A DNA stretch of 64,000 bases, taken from positions 62,001 through 126,000 of the forward strand of contig CALODS010000070.1 of the NCBI GenBank assembly GCA_942492225.1, in the 5' to 3' direction. The notes under the pieces are model-generated. The model was not told where the DNA came from and ran no database searches. It saw nothing but the letters and a program-made list of their open reading frames with translations. Within the stretch, counting starts at the first letter, position 1. The number at the start of each line of letters is the position of its first letter. Position numbers and translations under genes: made by a program. Source of the stretch: JAFGTX01 sp942492225 (GTDB lineage: Bacteria; Bacillota; Clostridia; Peptostreptococcales; Acidaminobacteraceae). Positions 44,119 through 53,513 of the stretch are shown here, one piece after another.

Positions 44119-45297
44119 ATGAAAGAAATAGTAATTGCAAGTGCAGTAAGAACAGCAATCGGTACATTCGGTGGAAGTTTAAAATCAGTATCACCAATAG
44201 ATTTAGGTGCAACTGTTATAAAAAACGCTTTAGAAAAAGCAAAAGTTGATCCTGCATCAGTAGATGAAGTCATATTCGGATCAGTTTTACAAGCAGGTTA
44301 TGGTCAAGGTGTAGCAAGACAATCAGCCATGAAAGCTGGTATTCCTCAAGAAATACCTGCAGTAACAATTAATATGATCTGTGGTTCAGGACTTAAAACG
44401 GTATCAATGGCATGTCAAGCAATCGCATCAGGCGATGCTGATATTATTGTTGCTGGTGGTACAGAAAACATGAGTATGGCACCATACCTATTGAAAAATG
44501 GTCGTTGGGGCCAACGAATGGGAAATGGTGAATTATATGATGTGATGGTAAATGATGGTCTTTGGGATGCATTTAATGACTATCACATGGGTATTACTGC
44601 TGAAAATGTTGCAGAACAATGGTCAATTGAAAGAGAAGCTATGGATGCTTTTGCAGCAGAAAGTCAAAATAGAGCAGCAGCAGCAAGAGATGCTGGTAAA
44701 TTCAAAGATGAAATTGTTCCAGTGGAAATTCCTCAAAGAAAAGGCGATCCTATGATCTTTGATACAGATGAATTTATCAGAGATGGTGTTACAGCTGAAG
44801 CATTAGGAAAACTTAGACCTGCATTCAAAAAAGATGGTAGAGTTACAGCAGCATCATCATCAGGTATCAATGATGGTGCAGCAGCAATCGTAGTCATGTC
44901 AAAAGAAAAAGCAGATGAATTAGGTATTGAGCCATTGGCAACAATTGCTTCTTACGCTTCTGCAGGCGTTGATCCATCAATTATGGGTATCGGTCCTGTA
45001 CCAGCAACTAAAAAAGCACTTAAAAAAGCAAATTTAGAAGTCAAAGATTTAGAATTAATTGAAGCAAACGAAGCTTTTGCAGCACAAGCATTAGCAGTTG
45101 TAAAAGAATTAGGTCTTAACACAGATATTGTAAATGTTAATGGTGGTGCAATTGCACTTGGTCACCCAATCGGTGCCAGTGGTGCCAGAATTTTCGTTAC
45201 ATTACTTCATGAAATGAAAAGAAGAGACGCTAAGTATGGTTTAGCAACACTTTGTATCGGTGGTGGTATGGGTGAAGCGGTCATTGCTAAAAGATAA
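44119..45297 (+). CDS. atoB: Acetyl-CoA C-acetyltransferase (thiolase)
   Basis: A 392-residue thiolase, usual length. The nucleophilic Cys is in NMICGSGLK (near 88), the active-site His in NGGAIALGHPIGASG (near 348), and the second Cys in ATLCIGGGMG (near 378). With the CoA-transferase it converts acetoacetate to two acetyl-CoA, or works in reverse toward acetoacetyl-CoA and butyrate. ATG 44119 follows GGAGGAAGAG. Last gene of the operon; the following activator probably controls it. Confidence 0.96.
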   Translation: MKEIVIASAVRTAIGTFGGSLKSVSPIDLGATVIKNALEKAKVDPASVDEVIFGSVLQAGYGQGVARQSAMKAGIPQEIPAVTINMICGSGLKTVSMACQAIASGDADIIVAGGTENMSMAPYLLKNGRWGQRMGNGELYDVMVNDGLWDAFNDYHMGITAENVAEQWSIEREAMDAFAAESQNRAAAARDAGKFKDEIVPVEIPQRKGDPMIFDTDEFIRDGVTAEALGKLRPAFKKDGRVTAASSSGINDGAAAIVVMSKEKADELGIEPLATIASYASAGVDPSIMGIGPVPATKKALKKANLEVKDLELIEANEAFAAQALAVVKELGLNTDIVNVNGGAIALGHPIGASGARIFVTLLHEMKRRDAKYGLATLCIGGGMGEAVIAKR

Positions 45298-45335
45298 TTA
45301 AGTCATACCGTTATTTTTTAAATAACGTTACCCAT

Positions 45336-45376
45336 AAGGGTGTACTCACAATGTGAGATACACCCTTGTTTTTTTT
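45336..45376 (+). terminator. Terminator of the ato operon
   Basis: AAGGGTGTA/TACACCCTT with an inner CTCAC/GTGAG stem is followed by nine T. Confidence 0.92.
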
Positions 45377-45391
45377 GAATAATATCATATG

Positions 45392-45414
45392 ATTAAAGAA
45401 CAGTAATCTTTAAT
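45392..45414 (+). repeat. Inverted repeat just before the activator gene
   Basis: ATTAAAGA (45392-45399) and TCTTTAAT (45407-45414) directly precede the ribosome site AAGGGGG. It could be an operator for autoregulation or a weak hairpin near the ribosome site. Confidence 0.4.
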
Positions 45415-45429
45415 GAAGGGGGTATATTC

Positions 45430-46854
45430 TTGGAACTATCATTTGAAGAATTAAGAAATCAAATGGCAATGATTGATGAATTTATCGTAACCGCTTATGA
45501 AGGTATGATTATAGTTGATGAGAAAGGTTATATAACAAAATTTAAATATGAAAAATTATTAGGAATAAATGAAAAAGATGTTCTTGGAAAGCACGTGACA
45601 GAAGTGATGGAAAATACTCGGTTACACAAAGTCTTAGAGTCAGGGAAATCAGAATTGGGTGATATTCAAATCATTAACGGTAAAAAAATGATCACTTCAA
45701 GAATTCCCATAGAACGTGATGGCAAGATAATTGGTGCAGTAGGTACAGTTCTATTTAAAGATGTAACTGAAGTTAAATATATGGCAGATTATATAGAATC
45801 AATGAAGAAGCAAATGCGTGACTATAAACAAGAATTATCAAGAATAAACCAAGCAAAGTATTCTTTTGAAAATATTTTGACAAATAACAGCAAAATGATG
45901 GCTGTTATTGAAGTCGCAAAACGTGCATCAGAAACAAATTCAACGGTATGTATCAATGGAGAAAGTGGAACGGGTAAAGAGTATTTTGCTCATGCGATCC
46001 ATAAAGCGAGTCATCGTCGATATGGCCCATTTGTACGTCTTAACTGTGCGGCCATACCGAAAGATTTACTAGAATCTGAATTATTTGGTTATGCACCTGG
46101 TGCTTTTACTGGTGCATCAAAAGCTGGTAAGATAGGTAAATTTGAACTAGCAAGCGGTGGAACTATTTTTTTAGATGAAATTGGTGCAATGCCATTAGAA
46201 ATGCAGTCAAAACTTCTTCGTGTATTAGAAGAAAGAGAATTTGAACGGATTGGAAGTAATGAAAAGGTTGAAGTAGATGTAAGGATTATATCTGCTACGA
46301 ACGAAGATTTGAGAGCGCTTGTGGAAAAGGGGAAGTTTAGAGAAGATTTATATTATAGACTAGAAGTCGTTGGCGTCAAAATTCCACCGTTGAGACAAAG
46401 AAAACAGGACATCCCCCTATTAGTAGAAAGTATGCTAAGTACCCTTATGTCATCATTTGAAAAGAAAACAAAAATATTTTCGAGTGAAGCACTTATGAAA
46501 CTTCAAGATCACAATTGGCCGGGTAACGTCAGAGAGTTAAGAAATGTTGTAGAAAGTGCAATGAATATGACACAAACGAAGGAAATTCAAGTCAAAGATT
46601 TGCCAGAATATATTCAACAAATCCCAGTAGTTACCCTTGACAACATTGGTGGTGAAAATCTGCAAGACCCTAGTGGACTAAGTTATGAAGGGTCATCATT
46701 AAATCTTAAATCGAATTTAGAAGATCTTGAAAAAGCTATTATACTGGAAGCTTTAGAACGTTCTAAGGGGAGTAAGACTTTGGCAGCAAAACTTATAGGT
46801 ATTCATAGAACGGCACTATATAAGAAAATGATGAAACTTGGAATAGACATATAA
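45430..46854 (+). CDS. Sigma-54-dependent activator with PAS domain, likely ato regulator
   Basis: A 474-residue enhancer-binding protein. PAS at about 15-115, a short coiled coil (about 118-142), AAA+ at about 148-385 with Walker A GESGTGKE (177-184) and GAFTGA (224-229), and a Fis-type helix-turn-helix at the C-terminus (about 435-472: SKGSKTLAAKLIGIHRTALY). It starts at TTG 45430 behind AAGGGGG. Position directly after the ato operon, which has a sigma-54 promoter with three spaced palindromes, makes it the probable activator. Unlike E. coli AtoC it has no receiver domain, so it should sense its signal directly through PAS. Confidence 0.92.
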   Translation: MELSFEELRNQMAMIDEFIVTAYEGMIIVDEKGYITKFKYEKLLGINEKDVLGKHVTEVMENTRLHKVLESGKSELGDIQIINGKKMITSRIPIERDGKIIGAVGTVLFKDVTEVKYMADYIESMKKQMRDYKQELSRINQAKYSFENILTNNSKMMAVIEVAKRASETNSTVCINGESGTGKEYFAHAIHKASHRRYGPFVRLNCAAIPKDLLESELFGYAPGAFTGASKAGKIGKFELASGGTIFLDEIGAMPLEMQSKLLRVLEEREFERIGSNEKVEVDVRIISATNEDLRALVEKGKFREDLYYRLEVVGVKIPPLRQRKQDIPLLVESMLSTLMSSFEKKTKIFSSEALMKLQDHNWPGNVRELRNVVESAMNMTQTKEIQVKDLPEYIQQIPVVTLDNIGGENLQDPSGLSYEGSSLNLKSNLEDLEKAIILEALERSKGSKTLAAKLIGIHRTALYKKMMKLGIDI

Positions 46855-46958
46855 TTGATGGTATATAAAAGGTAACTGACGCACTTAAAAGTAAGCTCTT
46901 GCACAGTGTATAATAGTCATTTATACTAACAATGAGAGAAATAATAGGAGGAAACAAG

Positions 46959-47579
46959 ATGAAAGTTATTGCAATTAATGGAAGTCCCCACGCAAAAGGA
47001 AATACGTATCACGGTTTAGAAATTATTCAAAAAGAATTAACTGCTGAAGGTATAGAAATGGAAATTGTCCATATTGGTAATAAAGCAATTAGAGGGTGTA
47101 TTGCTTGTAATCAATGTATGAAAAATAGAGACAACAAATGTGTACTCCCAGATGATGGTGTGAATGAAGTAATTGAAAAAATGGGTGAAGCAGATGGTAT
47201 TATTCTAGGATCTCCAGTTTATTATGCAGGTGTTGCTGGGACGATGAAATCTTTCCTTGATAGAGCATTCTATGCTGGTGGCAACTTATATAGAGGAAAA
47301 GTAGGAACGTCAATAGCAGCAGTAAGAAGAACCGGTGGGATGCCAACTGTTAATGGGATGAATGCCTATATTGATTATTGCGAAATGATTAAACCAACAG
47401 GCAATTATTGGGCGGTTATTCATGGCACAAAACCAGGTGATGTATTAGAAGATTTAGAAGGTGTTCAAACGATGGAAGTATTGGGTCGTAATATGGCCTT
47501 TTTATTAAAGAAACAAGCTGGACAAGAAGCAACAATGCCAGAAGCAGTAAGAAAAAAATACACAAACTTTATCAGATAG
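46959..47579 (+). CDS. Iron-sulfur flavoprotein / NADPH-dependent FMN reductase family
   Basis: A 206-residue flavodoxin-fold protein. The FMN loop is NGSPHAKGNT near residue 6, the compact cluster motif CIACNQCMKNRDNKC (C-x2-C-x2-C-x7-C) is at about 47-61, and LGSPVYYAGVAGTMKSFLDRA is near residue 88. This matches small iron-sulfur flavoproteins of anaerobes that reduce oxygen, peroxide or quinones; substrate unknown. ATG 46959 follows AGGAGG. Monocistronic with a TATAAT at about 46908. Confidence 0.85.
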   Translation: MKVIAINGSPHAKGNTYHGLEIIQKELTAEGIEMEIVHIGNKAIRGCIACNQCMKNRDNKCVLPDDGVNEVIEKMGEADGIILGSPVYYAGVAGTMKSFLDRAFYAGGNLYRGKVGTSIAAVRRTGGMPTVNGMNAYIDYCEMIKPTGNYWAVIHGTKPGDVLEDLEGVQTMEVLGRNMAFLLKKQAGQEATMPEAVRKKYTNFIR

Positions 47580-47590
47580 TCTATAAATTC

Positions 47591-47617
47591 AAGCCCTTGC
47601 ATATGCAAGGGCTTTTT
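47591..47617 (+). terminator. Terminator after the flavoprotein gene
   Basis: AAGCCCTTGCAT/ATGCAAGGGCTT is a perfect palindromic stem followed by T-rich sequence. Confidence 0.93.
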
Positions 47618-47665
47618 TAGTTGATATAATAGCATTGTTAGCAAGAGACATACAAGGAGTATTTA

Positions 47666-49848
47666 ATGAATAAACAACACTTACTAAAAAAACATTTTGG
47701 CTATGATACATTTCGACCGGGCCAAGAGGGTATTATAGATGAAATTTGTAATGGAAGAGATGCCTTAGGCATTATGCCAACAGGTGGTGGTAAATCACTA
47801 TGTTATCAGATTCCAGCACTCTTATTGGAAGGTGTATCAATTGTCATATCTCCACTGATTGCGTTAATGAAAGATCAAGTAGATGGTCTAAATGAAAATG
47901 GTATACCAGCTACTTTTCTAAATAGCACCTTAAGTACCGAAGAAGCTCGGGAAAGGCAGCAAGATATTATTGATGGTGCTTATCGTATTGTCTATGTCGC
48001 ACCAGAGCGATTGTTGACAGATAGTTTTTATACTTTGTGCAAACATGTTAATTTAAATTTTGTAGCAATCGATGAGGCCCACTGTATAAGTCAATGGGGA
48101 CATGATTTTAGACCCAGCTATAGAGATATTCCTAAATTCATCAAGCAACTGGATGATCGACCAGTTATAGCAGCATTTACTGCAACGGCAACCGCTTTTG
48201 TCATTGAAGAAATAAAAACATTATTAAAGCTTAATAATCCCTATGAACTTATTGCTGGATTTGATAGACCCAATTTGTTATATAAAATTGTTAAACCAAC
48301 TGATAAGTACCGATATTTAAAGAATTATATTGATAATGACTTTACACAAGGATCAGGTATTATATATTGCTCAACCAGAAAGACTGTAGAATCGCTGAGC
48401 ACTAAATTAAAAGAGCAAGGTATTTTAGCAGAAGGTTATCATGGTGGAATGGATAGCGAGCAACGAACAATAATTCAAAATGCTTTTATGAAAGATGATA
48501 TCAAAATAATGGTTGCAACTAATGCTTTTGGGATGGGTATTGATAAACCAGATGTACGATTTGTTGTTCACTATAATATGCCTAAAAATATGAAGCTTAT
48601 TATCAGGAAGCTGGACGTGCTGGTCGAGATGGCTTAAATAGTGAATGTATCTTGATGTACTCACCGGCAGATATTGTCAAACAAAAAATGATGATTGCAC
48701 AAAATAGTTCCACCGTGGAACGGGATCGAATACAGTATGAAAACTTACAAACTTTGGTGAATTATTGCCACACCAATGATTGTTTAAGAAACGAAATTAG
48801 ACAATACTTTGGTGAAGTTACAGATACCAAAAACTGTGCCAGTTGTGGTAATTGTTTAGATGATTCGGAATTTGTAGACATGACCGTCGAAGCACAAAAA
48901 ATTATGTCTTGTGTTTATAGAACGGGACAGCGGTTTGGTCTGAATACCATCATCCAAGTTTTACGTGGCTCAAAAAACAAAAAAATTATGGATTGGAAAT
49001 TAAATGAAGTGTCTACCTATGGTATTATCACGGATATGTCAGAAGGTGGCCTTAGAGAATTGTCCATGAATCTAATAGCAAGGGGCTATATTGCTATGAC
49101 GACAGATACATTTCCAATTTTAAAATTACAGGAATCTTCCCGAGACATTCTTAAAGGTCACGAAACAGTCTTGGTTAGAAAAGAACGAATAAATGTTGAA
49201 GATAAGAAAAAGAGAACAACAAAGCGTAAGACGATTTTAGAGGTTGATACAGTATTATTAGATCAATTATTAGCTCACCGTAAAGAAATTGCAGCAGAGA
49301 AAGGCGTGCCTCTGTATGTTATTTTTCATAATACAGCACTTGAAGAAATGGCTTATTATCTGCCACAAGATAAAAAAAGTTTTCTTGAAATTAAGGGTGT
49401 AGGCGAAAAAAAATATGACAATCACGGGGCAGGATTTATAGAAATCATTAAAGACTACGCCCTAACACATAACATTTCAACGGACGTTATTGAAAATCGT
49501 GTTGAAGAAATGACTGTAGAGGTTGAAGAAATAGCAAAACCTTCAGAGGGGAAAAATAGATACAAGCTGACTTTAGAAGTTTATTATGAAGGTCTTGATT
49601 TAGAAGAAATTGCCCAAAGAAGAGGTCTATCATCATCAACCATAGTGAATCACTTTAAGAAAATAGAGAGTGAAGGAACAACAATAGATTGGCGTCGTTT
49701 TTTAGCAAAAGAAGTAGAAGAAGAGCTACTTAAAATTATTGAAGAAGTTGGTGCTGAAGCCTTAAAACCTATTAAGGAAAAAGCATCTGAACACATTACT
49801 TATACGGATATACATTTAGTTTTAGCAAAACATTTTTCGCAACAGTAA
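47666..49848 (+). pseudogene. recQ: RecQ DNA helicase with a single-base frameshift
   Basis: The upstream frame (47666-48637) gives the helicase core with Walker A PTGGGKS and DEAH, and runs out after VRFVVHYNMPKNM. The downstream frame resumes with helicase motif VI (EAGRAGRDG), a C4 zinc site (CASCGNC region), winged helix, HRDC domain (about 49250-49460) and a C-terminal helix-turn-helix. Adding one G after 48592 (ATG-GAAGCT in place of ATGAAGCT) rejoins them into a 727-residue RecQ. RecQ unwinds DNA in recombination repair. The shift falls in the essential arginine-finger motif, so the gene as written is inactive; a missing base in the sequence is a strong alternative. Confidence 0.9.
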
Positions 49849-49908
49849 TCGTCAGAATTGCTTGTATAAAACTATTTGTAAAAGTTAATGGAGAATGGAG
49901 GTGTTGAG

Positions 49909-50391
49909 GTGATATATTATACAGAAGTTGAAACGTTGCTCTGTCCTATGATTGTTTTTGGAGACGAAGAAGGCATTACACGATTACACATGATTGTTGA
50001 TGATGACAGAAGAGGATTTGTTATGCCTAAAGAGAGCATCAGAAATGATGAGTTATTTGAAAGAGCAAGAACTCAACTTATCGAGTATGCAAAAGGTGAA
50101 CGACATCATTTTGATTTAAAACTTAATCCTCAAGGAACGGATTTTCAACAAAAAACTTGGCGCGCATTACAAGACATTCCTTATGGTGAAACAAGAACTT
50201 ACAAAGAGATTGCAAGAGCTGTCGGTAACGAAAAATCTTCTCGGGCCATAGGCCTTGCCAATAATAAAAATCCTATACCTGTTATTATTCCATGTCATCG
50301 TGTGATTGGTTCAAATGGAAAATTGACTGGCTTTGCCTTTGGATTAGAGATTAAAAAGAAGATGATCACATTGGAAAATGAACATAAATAG
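49909..50391 (+). CDS. ogt: Methylated-DNA-protein cysteine methyltransferase
   Basis: A 160-residue protein with the acceptor motif IPCHRVIGSNG near residue 122 and the helix-turn-helix IPYGETRTYKEIARAVG. It repairs O6-alkylguanine by transferring the alkyl group to its own Cys. GTG 49909 sits 5 bases after GGAGGTG; ATG 49888 is a longer alternative without a ribosome site. Confidence 0.93.
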   Translation: MIYYTEVETLLCPMIVFGDEEGITRLHMIVDDDRRGFVMPKESIRNDELFERARTQLIEYAKGERHHFDLKLNPQGTDFQQKTWRALQDIPYGETRTYKEIARAVGNEKSSRAIGLANNKNPIPVIIPCHRVIGSNGKLTGFAFGLEIKKKMITLENEHK

Positions 50392-50392
50392 A

Positions 50393-50430
50393 AAAAAACC
50401 CCTTACAATTTTACCTGTAAGGGGTTTTTT
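50393..50430. terminator. Bidirectional terminator
   Basis: AAAAAACCCCTTACA/TGTAAGGGGTTTTTT separates ogt from the convergent M50-like gene. Confidence 0.93.
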
Positions 50431-50440
50431 ATAAATTTAT

Positions 50441-50923
50441 TTATCGTCTAAAGTTGAAATTGAATTTTGTTTTCAACTCTTGATACATTGAGTAGACACG
50501 TTTGCCATCAGACATTTTACCGAAAAGTTGGTGAGGAACAAGGCTATAAACGATGTGTATTTGCATTACATAACTAAGTAATTTTAGTCCATTAAAGCGA
50601 CCAATAGTCCATGGGATTATCCAAGAGAGAATGCCCAAAATCATACTGAGAATAGCTGTTCCTAAAATTCCGCCAGTGAAGATCGGAAGCTTTTTCCACT
50701 CTTCGTGAGAAGGGAATTTTTTGAATAGAATACGTCCAGTTTTAAAGAGATTTACATGAACCGCTATACCATCCCTTTTGAAGAGTTCTTTCCCACGGCC
50801 GATTTCTAAGAATATGCCACGTGCTTTTTGTTGTTTCGCCATATAATAATGACCGAGATCATGAGCGATATTTGCGAGAATCAACCCACCAATTATTATT
50901 AGTCCATATTGGAACCATTCCAT
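50441..50923 (-). CDS. M50 (site-2 protease)-like membrane protein with variant motif
   Basis: A 160-residue protein with three or four hydrophobic segments. The first helix carries AHDLGHYY, which aligns with the M50 zinc motif HExxH but has Asp in place of the catalytic Glu. Near the C-terminus SLVPHQLFGKMSDGKRVYSM resembles the second M50 motif (LVP...DG), including the third metal ligand Asp. It may be a minimal, possibly inactive, intramembrane protease-like protein. No PDZ domain. Strong ribosome site (ATAGGAGGC) before ATG 50923. Target unknown. Confidence 0.6.
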   Translation of the reverse strand: MEWFQYGLIIIGGLILANIAHDLGHYYMAKQQKARGIFLEIGRGKELFKRDGIAVHVNLFKTGRILFKKFPSHEEWKKLPIFTGGILGTAILSMILGILSWIIPWTIGRFNGLKLLSYVMQIHIVYSLVPHQLFGKMSDGKRVYSMYQELKTKFNFNFRR

Positions 50924-51075
50924 AACTTGTTGCCTCCTATTTCATCTTTACTAAGTATACTCTTAATTTTACGATATATTGAAATGTTTACAAGAGATTC
51001 TTATCATTCTTTAAGAACTGTTCACAGACCGTTCACAGAATCACAATGCATAGAAGGTTAAAAAGGCGTGTCTCT

Positions 51076-53319
51076 CTACAATATTTCTTTATTGAAATGT
51101 CCTCTTGTATCTGTTTCTTGATTAAAGATAGCTTTATCTACGCTGTCACTTAATTTACTTAAAGCATCATTAATCGTATTGACAACTTCCTCTTTTGATT
51201 CGACAGTAAAATTCAATCTAAAGGCTTCGATACCGTTTATGCTGTGTAGCTGATCTAAAAGATTGAGTGTCTTCCCATTAAGGATAGTTGTTGTACAATC
51301 TTCATGAGAAATAATAGGGAACGTACCGTGATCATCTTTTAACACATAATGACGCGTTTTACAATTAGCACATTGATTCATTTTTTTAAGTGGACAATAT
51401 TTTGTAAACAGCAAAGGCGCCTTACCATATACAATCATTTCTAGTGCCGGATAGCCGTCATTTTCTTCATAATAGGCATGAATTAAATCAGAAATTTGAC
51501 TCTTATTTAATTCATAAGATAAAGTTACGCGTTTTGCACCTAAACTATACAATTCGTAACAACTAGCAGCATTGACAACATTCAGAGAGTAGTCTGTGAC
51601 AAAAGAATTTGTTTTTCTATAGTGATAAATGCCACCATATCCTCCGATAAGTAGCTGTCCTTCTTTTTCCTTATAATCATTCTGGTTTCTTCGAACAACA
51701 TTTTCAAAGTAGATTTCCTTAATGCCACAGCTCACGCAAGCATCATATTGCTCCTTGGTCGTAACTGAGGCTGTGAGGTATGGTTTTTGAGGGACAAAGC
51801 TTATTTTTTCTTTTGCTTGCAATGCCTTGGTTCTTTTCTTTTGGCTGTTAAGCTTTAAGTCATATAAACCCTGTACAATATCTCTTCTTGCTGCATTTAA
51901 CAATTTAGCAGGAATAAATGCATTACATTCCTCAAAATCCACATGATTCAGGTCGAAGATACTATCATTTAATCTTGAAAATTGTTTTACGACCTGCTCT
52001 TTTGTTGTTGGATTATTAATTGCTTCGCCGAGTATTTCCTCGCTTTCATATAAATAATTAGAGCCTAGGCCTTTCGCATCTATGATAAGCTTTGCATCTG
52101 GATATGCGTAGACTTTAATATCAAGGTCAAAACGCCTAAATTCTTTTTCAAATGATGATTCTAACTCTTTGTAATATAAGTGGTCCTTTGTGATATAGAC
52201 TAAATCACCTTTAGACAGTTTTTCTTTGATTTTAATATAGCAGACATGATCGGCTCTGTTGATTAAATTACCATCTTTGTCGTACAGTTTTACAACACTC
52301 AAAATAACATCTTCATTGTTATGATTTATTCGGATAATATCATTTTGATTTAAAGGGCGTGTAAGTGTTATTTCATACATGTCTTTGACACTTTTGCTAA
52401 TTCTACCAATTTCATAACCAACATTATTAGGTCTTAAGATATTTGTAATATCTTTATTATCTTCATGAAATAAATAGCCTTTAGTAAATGTTCTATTAAA
52501 TGTTTTGTTTAGATGTTCTTTATCGACTTCAGTTATTTTATTATCTAAGGCCATTCGATATCTTGATACGACATTAGCAACATACGCAGGCTCTTTCATT
52601 CGACCTTCTATTTTTAAAGAATCAATGTCTTTTAAATCATCGATATAATCAATGGTGTTTAATTCTTTGGTAGATAGGATGAAATTTTCGCCTAGAGATG
52701 TATCCGTTGTTGTATCAATGAGTTCATAAGCCTTACGACACGAACCAACACATCTTCCACGATTTCCGCTTCGATAGCCAATGAGTCCTGACATTAGACA
52801 GTTTCCAGAATAAGATATACATAAAGCGCCATGCACAAAAATTTCTAAAGGAATTTTAGCAATTCTTCTTATCTCTTTTACTTTTTCAATCTCAACTTCA
52901 CGGGAAAGAACAACTCTTTTTGCACCAAGTTCTTTCAATAATAAAGTACCTTCTAAATCGTCTATGCCCATTTGGGTTGAACAATGTGCTTCCATGTCAA
53001 TAAAGTTTTTAATGATATAATCAAATGCAGCTAGGTCTTGGACGATAATGCCGTCAACACCAATTTCATTTAATGCACGCATTTGCTCTTTCATTTCTTC
53101 AACTTCGTTTTCGAAAACGATGGTATTCATTGTAACATAGATTTTAACATTTCTCAGGTGCGCATACATAACAGCCTCATTTAACGATTTTAAATCAAAA
53201 TTTGATGAGTATGCCCGTGCACCAAATTTTTGCATTCCTAAGTATATTGCATCACAACCATTAGAAATTGCAGCTTTTAAAGCTTCCATATTTCCTGCTG
53301 GAGCTAATAATTCAGTCAT
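51076..53319 (-). CDS. U32 family peptidase-like protein (RlhA/YegQ type, with DUF3656)
   Basis: A 747-residue protein. The N-terminal U32 domain has LLAPAGNMEALKAAISNGCD, FVHGALCISYSGNC, RCVGSCRKAYEL and KIEGRMKEPAYVANVV; the Cys pattern is that of the iron-sulfur-type U32 proteins. The middle and C-terminal parts match the long DUF3656-containing form, and late cysteines (CPLKKMNQCANC) may hold another cluster. Members such as RlhA hydroxylate 23S rRNA using prephenate; others act in tRNA or ubiquinone hydroxylation, and proteolysis is no longer the favoured activity. Start behind GGAGGAAAA. Confidence 0.88.
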   Translation of the reverse strand: MTELLAPAGNMEALKAAISNGCDAIYLGMQKFGARAYSSNFDLKSLNEAVMYAHLRNVKIYVTMNTIVFENEVEEMKEQMRALNEIGVDGIIVQDLAAFDYIIKNFIDMEAHCSTQMGIDDLEGTLLLKELGAKRVVLSREVEIEKVKEIRRIAKIPLEIFVHGALCISYSGNCLMSGLIGYRSGNRGRCVGSCRKAYELIDTTTDTSLGENFILSTKELNTIDYIDDLKDIDSLKIEGRMKEPAYVANVVSRYRMALDNKITEVDKEHLNKTFNRTFTKGYLFHEDNKDITNILRPNNVGYEIGRISKSVKDMYEITLTRPLNQNDIIRINHNNEDVILSVVKLYDKDGNLINRADHVCYIKIKEKLSKGDLVYITKDHLYYKELESSFEKEFRRFDLDIKVYAYPDAKLIIDAKGLGSNYLYESEEILGEAINNPTTKEQVVKQFSRLNDSIFDLNHVDFEECNAFIPAKLLNAARRDIVQGLYDLKLNSQKKRTKALQAKEKISFVPQKPYLTASVTTKEQYDACVSCGIKEIYFENVVRRNQNDYKEKEGQLLIGGYGGIYHYRKTNSFVTDYSLNVVNAASCYELYSLGAKRVTLSYELNKSQISDLIHAYYEENDGYPALEMIVYGKAPLLFTKYCPLKKMNQCANCKTRHYVLKDDHGTFPIISHEDCTTTILNGKTLNLLDQLHSINGIEAFRLNFTVESKEEVVNTINDALSKLSDSVDKAIFNQETDTRGHFNKEIL

Positions 53320-53392
53320 TTTTCCTCCATACTACTCGCCATTCTACGCTAAGTGTTTCCAACTGGTTGTAAAGATTTTCTTTATGAATCAT
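53312..53392 (-). CDS. Possible 26-residue leader peptide before the U32 gene
   Basis: A short frame (MIHKENLYNQLETLSVEWRV..., ending KND) whose TGA overlaps the U32 start (ATGACTGA). The overlap would couple translation. There is no clear ribosome site before its ATG, so it is only a candidate. It may be the residue of a ZapA-like gene, which often precedes U32 genes, but the peptide is too short to tell. Confidence 0.25.
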   Translation of the reverse strand: MIHKENLYNQLETLSVEWRVVWRKND

Positions 53393-53513
53393 CTTTGTTA
53401 CCCTCTATTCTAAAATAATTTTTCTTGATTTCTTACAGTAGAATTATAACAATTCATATTGCACAACACAAGAAAAGTTGTTAAATCAATAAGATCGGCT
53501 CGCTCTATACCCT

